Below the pieces are notes generated by a model. It was not told where the DNA came from. It did not search any database and was given only the letters and a program-made list of their open reading frames with translations. A program made the translations under genes and the position numbers. A stretch of DNA of 64,000 bases from Gracilibacillus suaedae (GTDB lineage: Bacteria > Bacillota > Bacilli > Bacillales > Amphibacillaceae). Every line of letters begins with the position of its first letter. Position 1 is the stretch's first letter. Positions 1-7,627 of this stretch are shown one piece after another. The stretch covers positions 62,001 through 126,000 of the forward strand of contig NZ_JAGFVL010000062.1 in the NCBI RefSeq assembly GCF_017599345.1, given 5' to 3'.

Positions 1-1
1 C

Positions 2-652
2 ATTATCGGGGTTTTTATTCAAGGAAGACCTCATAGTATTTCACACATTGAACAGTATTTAGATGCCATTTTAATTGGTTGGTATCCAGGACAACAAGGA
101 GGTAAAGCAATTGCCGAAGTCATCTTTGGAGAAGTGAATCCAAGTGGTAGATTACCTATTTCCATCCCTTTTCATTCAGGGCAATTACCTGTTTATTACA
201 ATTATAAAGATAGTGGTGGAAAAAGAGAATACTATGATGGCTTAGGAGAAGCGATGTATTCTTTCGGTTACGGGCTCTCTTACTCGACCTTTCATTATCA
301 ATTTACTTCAGCTGAACCTGAACGAATAACACAAGAATGTTTAACTCAAGGAAAAGAAGTAAGGGTACCTGTTCAAGTTACAAATGAAGGTCCATATGAT
401 GGTAATGTTGTTATTCAATTGTATATGAAAGATCTTCAATCATCTGTGACACAACGTATCAAAGAATTAAAAGACTTTCGGAAAGTCTGGTTACAAGTTG
501 GTGAATCAAAAACTATTACATTAACGTTGCAGGAAGAAGACTTGTCTATATGGAATCTGCACATGAAACAAGAGGTAGAGAAAGGTACGGTTTTACTTAT
601 GGTTGGGGATTCTCCAGATCGATTAATAGAAAAAGAATTAATTATTGAATAA
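2..652 (+). CDS. GH3 beta-glucosidase-like glycosidase, C-terminal part (5' end outside window)
   Basis: The reading frame is open from base 2, so the gene starts upstream of the window. The visible part is the end of the GH3 C-terminal alpha/beta domain (GWYPGQQGGKAIAEVIFGE, then NPSGRLPIS) followed by the fibronectin-III-like domain typical of GH3 enzymes (YSFGYGLSYSTFHY, then a beta-rich tail to IIE). Such enzymes release terminal glucose, xylose or similar sugars from oligosaccharides. No catalytic aspartate is visible because the N-terminal barrel is missing. The gene runs into the alpha-mannosidase with almost no gap, so it is part of the same glycan-degradation operon. Family assignment is firm; the substrate cannot be told. 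Confidence 0.9.
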   Translation: MIGVFIQGRPHSISHIEQYLDAILIGWYPGQQGGKAIAEVIFGEVNPSGRLPISIPFHSGQLPVYYNYKDSGGKREYYDGLGEAMYSFGYGLSYSTFHYQFTSAEPERITQECLTQGKEVRVPVQVTNEGPYDGNVVIQLYMKDLQSSVTQRIKELKDFRKVWLQVGESKTITLTLQEEDLSIWNLHMKQEVEKGTVLLMVGDSPDRLIEKELIIE

Positions 653-665
653 ATGGGGGATGAAG

Positions 666-3600
666 ATGCAAAGAATATTTCGGTTAATTCGACAACTTAG
701 AAACCTACAGTATGGTGATTTAGTTTCAATTAATAAATGGGAAGCAGAAATTTATAAATATGAAGATGCTGATACATATCATTTCTTGCATCATAAGGAA
801 TTGAAAGTAGGTGATCACCTGATTGATTCGGGTGAGACAGCCTTCTTAAAAGCAAATGTCTCCTTACCATCAAGAGAGAAAGATGAGTCTATTGGTATTT
901 TATTTAGTGTATCTGGCCCTGGTGGACAGTTTTCACATTATGAAGCTTTATTATCGGTCAATGATCAACCGTTACAAGGATTCGACCGTAACCGTTCCTT
1001 TTATAAATTACCTTTATATTTAATAAATGAGACATCCTTACAGATTAATCTTGAATTATTTAATCCTGTTGGAATTCCTGAAGACCATTTACGCGGATTT
1101 AACCAAGTGGCAGGCGCAGAGACAAATCCACCACCTATATATCTAATAACCAGCAAAATTGTGAAAGTACGTAAGGAAGTAGAATCGCTCTTATATACAC
1201 TCCAGACGGCAACCCAAACATTTGACGTAATAAAGAAAGAATCGACAGCCGCACATGCTCTATACGAATCGTTAAATGAAGCTGCTGATGCTTTTCGAAT
1301 TATAGAAGATATTGACGCAGTTGACGGTTCATTTATTCAACAACAAGAGGAAAAAATTCTTAAGACACTAAAGAAATTGTCAGGATATAGAGAAGGAACA
1401 ATGAAAGCAATTGGCCAATCCCATATTGATGTTGCATGGTTGTGGCCACTAAAAGAAACCATTAGAAAGGCTTCTCGTACTTTTTCAACAGCAAGTACAC
1501 TTTTGGAAGAGTATGAAGAGTTTGAATATGCACAAAGCCAGCCACAATTATTTGAATATGTAAAAAAATATTATCCAAAGGTATTTGAAAGAGTGAAAAA
1601 GCAAGTTGCAGAAGGACGGATGGAAATCATTGGCGGGATGTGGGTAGAACCAGATTTAAATATTCCGTCCGGAGAATCATTAGTGAGGCAATTACTCTTT
1701 GGTAAAACTTATTTCGAAGAGGAATTTGGACAAAAACCAAGAGTAGAATGGTTGCCTGATACGTTCGGCTATTGCGCATCATTACCACAAATATTGAAAA
1801 AAGCGGAAATAGATTACTTTATGACAACAAAATTAAATTGGAACGACACCAATCGTTTTCCATATGACTTATTTCATTGGGAAGGAATAGATGGAACAAA
1901 GATTTTATCTTATCTGCACACTATTTTAGGACAACAAACTACACCACAAGATATTAAACAAACATGGGATGATTTCAATCAGAAGAAAGAATATGATGAA
2001 CGGATGCTTGTCTATGGTTATGGCGATGGTGGTGGCGGTGTAACCCGTGAAATGATCGAATCATTGAAACGATCAGAAGCATTGCCAGGATTACCTGATG
2101 TGAAGTTCAGTAAGGTGCATGACTTCTTTGATCGTGTCCATCACAATAATCCTCATTTACCAAAATGGTATGGCGATCTATATCTAGAATTGCATCGTGG
2201 AACATATACTACACATGCAAGAACTAAAAAATATAATCGAATGGTTGAGCATTTGTTTCGCAACATTGAAATCTGGCATTCTTTCGCACACATGTACTTA
2301 AATCAATCCTATCCAAAGGAACAAATAAATGAGTTATGGAAGTTAATTATGTTAAATCAATTCCATGATATCGTACCAGGTACAGCAATTGAACCTGTTT
2401 ATCAACTATCACAAGAACAATATGAAAAAGTGTTAATAGAGGGTGAGATGATACGTCAAGATGCAATAAATAACATTGTATCTTCTATTAATACGGAAGG
2501 ACCTGGTGTACCATATGTTTTATTTAATAGTCTAGGATGGAAGCGTGACAGGATTTTCACACTTAGAGGTAATAAAGAGTTGTTAACGAAAGCTGTCGTG
2601 GATGAACATGGTACCCCATACAAGATAGACTATATTAAAGTAAATGATATAGATGTGGAGATTCAAGCACTTATACCAGCTATCCCGCAATTTGGTTTTA
2701 AAACAATCTGGTTAAAAGATGTGGAAACAAATTCCTTAGTAGAAACAAGTGATTTTATAAGAGAGTGGGAGACCGTAAATTATAACATTACTTTTAATGA
2801 AAATGGCTTTATGACTAGATTGTATGACAAAGAAGCAAAAAGAGAGGTGATTGAAGAAGGACAAATCGCAAATGAGTTGCAATTGTTTGAAGATTTACCA
2901 ACAGATTGGGACGCCTGGGATATTGATCCTCATTTTGCCAATCAGAGAGTAGATGGTATGAAATTAATCGAAGCAAAGGTTAATTATACCGGGACATTGA
3001 GTGACCAACTGACTTTCAAGTGGGAGGTCCATAATTCTATTATCCGCCAACGAGTAGTATTCGATCATACATCTAAATTAATTGATTTTCATACCGAGGT
3101 AGATTGGAAAGAAAAGCATAAATTATTGAAGGTTGCATTCCCTGTAAATATATTATCATCTTATGCAACATATGAAATTCCTTTTGGAACCATTCAACGC
3201 CCGACACACAATAATACGTCTTGGGAACAAGCGCAATTTGAAGTGTGTGGGCAGAAATGGGCAGACTTATCTGAAGGTAACTATGGTGTTAGTCTACTAA
3301 ATGATAGTAAATACGGCTATGACATTAAAGGGCGAACCATACGTTTATCCCTGTTACGTGCGCCAAAATGGCCTGACGAAACTGCGGATATACAGACACA
3401 TGAATTTGTTTATTCTTTATATCCGCATACAGGTGATTGGAGAAGGGCAAATACTGTTCGTAAAGGACATGAAAGAAACACGAAGGATCCAATAGTAAAA
3501 GCAGAGAATCATCATGGAATACTTGAATCCGTACATTCATTTGTAGAAATAAAGGGTGAGAGTGTTGTATTAGATACGATTAAATTAGCTGAGAACGGTA

Positions 3601-3803
3601 CAGGATTAATTGTAAGGCTATATGAATCAGAAGGAAATGAAACACCAATTGAGTTGAACATAAAAGCTAATGCCATTTATAAGGAAACGAATTTATTAGA
3701 GAAATCTATTGGATCAGGTGCTGATGTAGGTGTCGTGAATAAAAAGTTAAAACCTTATGAGCTTATGACGTTTCATGTCACAGAGAGTGGAGGTGAAGTC
3801 TAA
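666..3803 (+). CDS. GH38 alpha-mannosidase
   Basis: A protein of about 1045 residues, the usual length for bacterial and vacuolar GH38 alpha-mannosidases, which cleave terminal alpha-mannose from N-glycans and mannans. The N-terminal catalytic domain shows GQSHIDVAWLWPLKET near residue 255 (zinc-binding His and Asp), WLPDTFGYC near 365 (nucleophile Asp) and NQFHDIVPGTAI near 565, with the beta-sandwich domains after that. No signal peptide is visible, so it acts in the cytoplasm on imported oligosaccharides. A TTG at 645 and ATGs at 660 and 666 are in frame. I chose 666 because GGGGG at 655-659 is well spaced from it. Its stop overlaps the next start (TAATG). Confidence 0.95.
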   Translation: MQRIFRLIRQLRNLQYGDLVSINKWEAEIYKYEDADTYHFLHHKELKVGDHLIDSGETAFLKANVSLPSREKDESIGILFSVSGPGGQFSHYEALLSVNDQPLQGFDRNRSFYKLPLYLINETSLQINLELFNPVGIPEDHLRGFNQVAGAETNPPPIYLITSKIVKVRKEVESLLYTLQTATQTFDVIKKESTAAHALYESLNEAADAFRIIEDIDAVDGSFIQQQEEKILKTLKKLSGYREGTMKAIGQSHIDVAWLWPLKETIRKASRTFSTASTLLEEYEEFEYAQSQPQLFEYVKKYYPKVFERVKKQVAEGRMEIIGGMWVEPDLNIPSGESLVRQLLFGKTYFEEEFGQKPRVEWLPDTFGYCASLPQILKKAEIDYFMTTKLNWNDTNRFPYDLFHWEGIDGTKILSYLHTILGQQTTPQDIKQTWDDFNQKKEYDERMLVYGYGDGGGGVTREMIESLKRSEALPGLPDVKFSKVHDFFDRVHHNNPHLPKWYGDLYLELHRGTYTTHARTKKYNRMVEHLFRNIEIWHSFAHMYLNQSYPKEQINELWKLIMLNQFHDIVPGTAIEPVYQLSQEQYEKVLIEGEMIRQDAINNIVSSINTEGPGVPYVLFNSLGWKRDRIFTLRGNKELLTKAVVDEHGTPYKIDYIKVNDIDVEIQALIPAIPQFGFKTIWLKDVETNSLVETSDFIREWETVNYNITFNENGFMTRLYDKEAKREVIEEGQIANELQLFEDLPTDWDAWDIDPHFANQRVDGMKLIEAKVNYTGTLSDQLTFKWEVHNSIIRQRVVFDHTSKLIDFHTEVDWKEKHKLLKVAFPVNILSSYATYEIPFGTIQRPTHNNTSWEQAQFEVCGQKWADLSEGNYGVSLLNDSKYGYDIKGRTIRLSLLRAPKWPDETADIQTHEFVYSLYPHTGDWRRANTVRKGHERNTKDPIVKAENHHGILESVHSFVEIKGESVVLDTIKLAENGTGLIVRLYESEGNETPIELNIKANAIYKETNLLEKSIGSGADVGVVNKKLKPYELMTFHVTESGGEV

Positions 3804-4669
3804 TGAAAGTAGGTTTAATTGGAAGTGAACAGAATGTAGCTATGCATTTAGAATATTGGTCGACAGTGCCGACAATGGATGTGGAACCAGTTGTAATAGA
3901 GTCACAAGAAGACATTTCTCTTTTTCATCTAGTAAACGATATTGACTTAGTTGATTTATGTGTATCGGAAGAGCTAATAGAAGGGGTGTTAGAAAGAATT
4001 AATTCGCAGGTTGCTATCTTAGTAACAGAAGTGCATAGCAATATTGACAAGTATAAAGATATTGTAGAAGAGAATACCTTATTTCGATTCTCCACTAGTA
4101 TGATGTGCACTCCTGAATTAACTAGCTTACAAGAACAGATTAAACACAAGCAATTAGGTAGGTTAGGCGTACACTATGTGTCATTAAAGAGTCAGCCATT
4201 TCTTCCTGTATACAGATCCTTCTCGCATAAAGAATTCAGCTTGCTGCAGTGGATCGTTGCGACATTTGGAGCATTTAAAACATTATATGCTAAAAATATC
4301 AATAACCGATATATTACTACCCAAATTCGGTTGATGGATGATAGCTTTATACAATTAGAATTAGCTAGGGGGTTTGGCAAGGGAGAGCTTACCATTGAAT
4401 TAACAGGAGTGGCGGGAATGCTTTCTTATAGTGAGGAAGATACAACGCCCATTCAATTAACCATGAATAATGGCGAGGAACAAGCATTTCGTCCGCTAGG
4501 AAAACCCATCTTACACAGGCAATTACAGGATGCGTATCATTGTTTTGTGCAAGGAGAACAGGGATTTTCTAATGTCGAAGAAATAAACAAGACCATACAG
4601 GTAATCGATGCTATAAATCAATCGATTGAACAAGATGAACCAATGACGAACAATGGAGGATGTCAATGA
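3803..4669 (+). CDS. divergent Gfo/Idh/MocA-like protein, probably without normal NAD(P) catalysis
   Basis: A 288-residue protein that starts like a Rossmann oxidoreductase (MKVGLIGSEQNVAMHLEYW) but keeps only part of the GxGxxG dinucleotide motif. It also lacks the EKP motif that two neighbouring Gfo/Idh/MocA proteins have. The second half (IQLELARGFGKGELTIELTG, then a C-terminal helix) resembles the C-terminal alpha/beta domain of the family. It overlaps both neighbours (TAATG at 3801-3805; its TGA lies inside the next gene's start region), so it is translationally coupled in the operon. It may be a substrate-binding or structural partner of the next oxidoreductase. The family call is inference from the fold pattern and context. 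Confidence 0.55.
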   Translation: MKVGLIGSEQNVAMHLEYWSTVPTMDVEPVVIESQEDISLFHLVNDIDLVDLCVSEELIEGVLERINSQVAILVTEVHSNIDKYKDIVEENTLFRFSTSMMCTPELTSLQEQIKHKQLGRLGVHYVSLKSQPFLPVYRSFSHKEFSLLQWIVATFGAFKTLYAKNINNRYITTQIRLMDDSFIQLELARGFGKGELTIELTGVAGMLSYSEEDTTPIQLTMNNGEEQAFRPLGKPILHRQLQDAYHCFVQGEQGFSNVEEINKTIQVIDAINQSIEQDEPMTNNGGCQ

Positions 4670-5643
4670 TGAAAATAGGGATAATAAGCTTTGCCCATAT
4701 GCATGCACTAAGTTATGCGAATGCATTACAAAAGAATAGCCACAGTGAACTTACGTGTATATGGGATAATGATAGGCAACGAGGGCATGAAATGGCCAAT
4801 AAATATCAAACAACGTATTATGACGATTTAGATCAAATGTTAGAAACAGATATTGATGCAGTCATAATCTGTTCAGAGAATGTTCACCATAAACAGCATG
4901 TAATCTTAGCAGCAAATGCGAAGAAACATATCTTATGTGAGAAACCAATTGCCACAGAGGTGGAAGATGCTCAGGAAATGATGGCAGCTTGTAAAAACAA
5001 TGATGTCATTTTGCAAGTCGCCTTCCCTGTTCGATTTGCACCAACTATCCAAGAAATGAAGCAAATTATTAGAGAAAAGAGAATTGGGGATATATTGGCA
5101 ATTCGTACAACGAATCATGGACAAATGCCTGGAGGCTGGTTTGTCGATCCTACATTGTCAGGTGGAGGATGTGCAACAGACCATATTGTTCATATTGTCG
5201 ATGTATTACGGTGGATACTACAAGACGAAGTAAATGATGTATATGCAGTATTTGATACGAAATTTTATGATATTCCTGTAGAGGATTGTGGGCAGGTAAT
5301 ATTAACATTAGAGTCAGGCGTTGTTGTAACAATTGATCCAAGTTGGTCGCGTCCTAAGACATTTCCGACATGGGGTGATGTTACATTAGAATTTTTTGGT
5401 GAAAATGGGTCACTAAAAGTCGATGCATTGAAACAGCATGTAACTTACTACAATGATATAAATCAGAGAATTGAAGAAATGGTTTATACAGATGATATGG
5501 ATGAAGGTTTAATTAATGATTTTATTGATTGTGTACAACAACAAAGAAAACCATTCATAACTGGAGAAGATGGATTAAAAACCTTAGAGGTAGTGAAAGC
5601 GTGTTATCGATCCAATCAGTTACAACAAAAAGTTGCATTATAG
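4669..5643 (+). CDS. Gfo/Idh/MocA family NAD(P)-dependent sugar oxidoreductase
   Basis: About 324 residues with an N-terminal Rossmann fold (MKIGIISFAHMHALSYANAL), the cofactor-site motif HILCEKPIATEVEDAQ near residue 90 and the C-terminal substrate domain with GGCATDHIVHIVDVLRW. Members oxidise or reduce sugars, inositols or their derivatives. Three in-frame ATGs lie at 4660, 4666 and 4669. GGAGG at 4655-4659 excludes 4660, and 4669 gives the family-like N-terminus MKIGI (4666 is possible). It sits between a degenerate homologue and a TIM-barrel isomerase inside the mannoside operon, so the substrate is probably a mannose-derived sugar or glycoside. The substrate cannot be read from the sequence. 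Confidence 0.85.
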   Translation: MKIGIISFAHMHALSYANALQKNSHSELTCIWDNDRQRGHEMANKYQTTYYDDLDQMLETDIDAVIICSENVHHKQHVILAANAKKHILCEKPIATEVEDAQEMMAACKNNDVILQVAFPVRFAPTIQEMKQIIREKRIGDILAIRTTNHGQMPGGWFVDPTLSGGGCATDHIVHIVDVLRWILQDEVNDVYAVFDTKFYDIPVEDCGQVILTLESGVVVTIDPSWSRPKTFPTWGDVTLEFFGENGSLKVDALKQHVTYYNDINQRIEEMVYTDDMDEGLINDFIDCVQQQRKPFITGEDGLKTLEVVKACYRSNQLQQKVAL

Positions 5644-5664
5644 AGATCATTAGGAGGCGAAGCG

Positions 5665-6531
5665 ATGATAGTGGGTATGAGTTCTTATAGTTTAGCAAAT
5701 GCCATCCATTCAGGAGAAATGTCGATTTTAGATGTGATGGATTGGACGAAAGCACAAGGTGGAGAACATATCGAAATTGTACCAATTGGATATACATTAA
5801 CAGACAATAACGATTTAGTTCAAGACATTAGAGAGAAAGCGAGCGGACTTGAATTAGGCCTTTCTAATTATGCAATTGGTGCAGAATTTTTGAGTGGCAA
5901 TAATAAAGATTTTCAAAGAGAAATAGATCGTGTAAAAAAAGAGGTAGATATTGCAAATACTTTAGGTGTAAAGAGAATGCGCCATGATATATCATTCAAG
6001 CCACCAAATGAGGCTAGTATCGAACAGTTTGATAGAGATTTGCCAAAAATCGTTGAAGCATGTCAAGAGATAGCAGATTATGCAAAGCAATATGAAATTG
6101 TAACAAGTATTGAAAACCATGGATTTTACCTTCAAGGCAGTGATCGCGTCAACCTGATTATAAAGAAAGTCAATCGGTCTAATTTTGGCCTTACCTTAGA
6201 TATTGGTAATTTTCTTTGTGTGGATGAGGATCCGTACTGTGCAATTCAAAAATGTTTAGATAATACAACAATGCTGCATGTGAAAGATTTTTATGTGCGG
6301 CAAGCTACCACATATTCCCCTGGTGAGGGCTGGTTTACCTCTATGGGAGGTAAATATCTACGAGGAGCGATCACTGGTCATGGTGATATTGATTTGAGAG
6401 CAATTTTACAAGTGATAAAGGATAGTGACTATGATAGTTATGTGTCAATAGAATTTGAAGGAATGGAAGAATGCAAGAAAGCAAGTCACATTTCATTACA
6501 AAATGTACAAAATATTTTAAACCAATTATAG
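5665..6531 (+). CDS. sugar phosphate isomerase/epimerase-type TIM-barrel protein (AP endonuclease family 2 fold)
   Basis: A 288-residue TIM barrel with the metal-site segments of the xylose-isomerase-like family: EHIEIVPIG near residue 33, SIENHGFYLQGSD near 150, LTLDIGNFL near 177, MLHVKDFYV near 205 and VSIEFEGMEECKKA near the end. The Glu, Asp, His and Glu residues form the usual divalent-metal site for isomerisation, epimerisation or C-H activation on a sugar. The start has AGGAGG at 5652-5657. It lies 21 bp after one Gfo/Idh/MocA gene and 11 bp before another. This pairing is also found in gene sets that oxidise glycosides before cleaving or epimerising them. The exact reaction is unknown. 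Confidence 0.85.
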   Translation: MIVGMSSYSLANAIHSGEMSILDVMDWTKAQGGEHIEIVPIGYTLTDNNDLVQDIREKASGLELGLSNYAIGAEFLSGNNKDFQREIDRVKKEVDIANTLGVKRMRHDISFKPPNEASIEQFDRDLPKIVEACQEIADYAKQYEIVTSIENHGFYLQGSDRVNLIIKKVNRSNFGLTLDIGNFLCVDEDPYCAIQKCLDNTTMLHVKDFYVRQATTYSPGEGWFTSMGGKYLRGAITGHGDIDLRAILQVIKDSDYDSYVSIEFEGMEECKKASHISLQNVQNILNQL

Positions 6532-6542
6532 GAGGAGTTAGG

Positions 6543-7607
6543 TTGAACAGAATTAAAGTCGGTGTAATAGGGCTAGGCTCTATTTCGGAAATGCATATAC
6601 AAGGTTATCTAAGTAATCCAGATGCTGAATTAATAGCAGTTACAGATATGAATGAAGAAAGAGCGAGGAAAAAAGCAGAAGAATTGAATATCCCACATTG
6701 CTATACAGACTATCATGAAATGCTTCGAAATAAAGAAGTGGATGCGGTAAGTATTTGTACATGGAATAATACCCATGCTGAAATTGCTATAGCAGCTTTA
6801 GAAGCAGGTAAAAATGTTTTAATTGAAAAACCACTATGTAAAACAGTGGAAGAAGCGCGATCCATTGAGGCATGCGTCAAGAAATATCCTAACCAATTCC
6901 TGCAAATTGGTTATGTGAGAAGGTTTGGTACAAATACACAAGTGTTAAAGCGCTTCATTGATAATGGTGAACTAGGAGATATTTATTATTCGAAAGCATC
7001 GTGTCTTCGAGTATTAGGGAACCCTGGTGGATGGTTTGCGGATAAAGAGCGTTCAGGTGGAGGACCTTTAATTGACATTGGTGTTCATGTAATTGACCTT
7101 TGTTGGTACTTAATGGGCAAGCCTAAAGTCAAATCTGTTAGTGGGAATACGTATCATAAGTTAGGTAACAGATCCAATGTAGAATTTAAATCATTTTACA
7201 AAGCGGCAGATTATGATGCAAAACAAAACACTGTTGAGGATTTAGCTAATGCACTCATTCGCTTTGATAACGGGTCATCATTATTGGTCGATGTTAGTTT
7301 TTCTTTGTATGCGAAGAAGGAAGAGGTTCGTGTAAGTCTACATGGGAATAAAGGTGGCGCAGAAATTGAACCAGCACTAGAAATATTTACAGAGAAAAAC
7401 AACATTATGCTAAATAGCACACCACAAATTGATCATCTCACATTCGATTTTGAGAATGGATTTCAGAACGAAATCAATCATTTTATTGCATGTGCACAAG
7501 GAAAAGAACAAAATATCGCACCTGTTGAAGATGGTGTAGAGATCATGAAGATTTTAACAGGAGTCGACGAATCTAGTAAACAACAAACAGAAATACATTT
7601 TGATTAA
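6543..7607 (+). CDS. Gfo/Idh/MocA family NAD(P)-dependent oxidoreductase
   Basis: About 354 residues. A Rossmann fold (IKVGVIGLGSISEMHIQGY) is followed by NVLIEKPLCKTVEEAR near residue 94 and the C-terminal domain with GGPLIDIGVHVIDLCWYLMG near 175. The family uses NAD(P) to oxidise or reduce sugars and cyclitols. The frame is open from 6471, but that would overlap the previous gene by 60 bp. TTG at 6543 has GGAGG at 6531-6535, seven bases upstream, and gives a family-like N-terminus, so I use it. This is the third oxidoreductase of the mannoside operon and the most canonical one. The substrate is not determined. Confidence 0.87.
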   Translation: MNRIKVGVIGLGSISEMHIQGYLSNPDAELIAVTDMNEERARKKAEELNIPHCYTDYHEMLRNKEVDAVSICTWNNTHAEIAIAALEAGKNVLIEKPLCKTVEEARSIEACVKKYPNQFLQIGYVRRFGTNTQVLKRFIDNGELGDIYYSKASCLRVLGNPGGWFADKERSGGGPLIDIGVHVIDLCWYLMGKPKVKSVSGNTYHKLGNRSNVEFKSFYKAADYDAKQNTVEDLANALIRFDNGSSLLVDVSFSLYAKKEEVRVSLHGNKGGAEIEPALEIFTEKNNIMLNSTPQIDHLTFDFENGFQNEINHFIACAQGKEQNIAPVEDGVEIMKILTGVDESSKQQTEIHFD

Positions 7608-7627
7608 TATAGACGGAGGCAGGTAGT

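Noticed and set aside
645-665. TTG at 645 as the start of the alpha-mannosidase
   Set aside because: It has no ribosome site of its own, while ATG 666 has a GGGGG box at the right distance.
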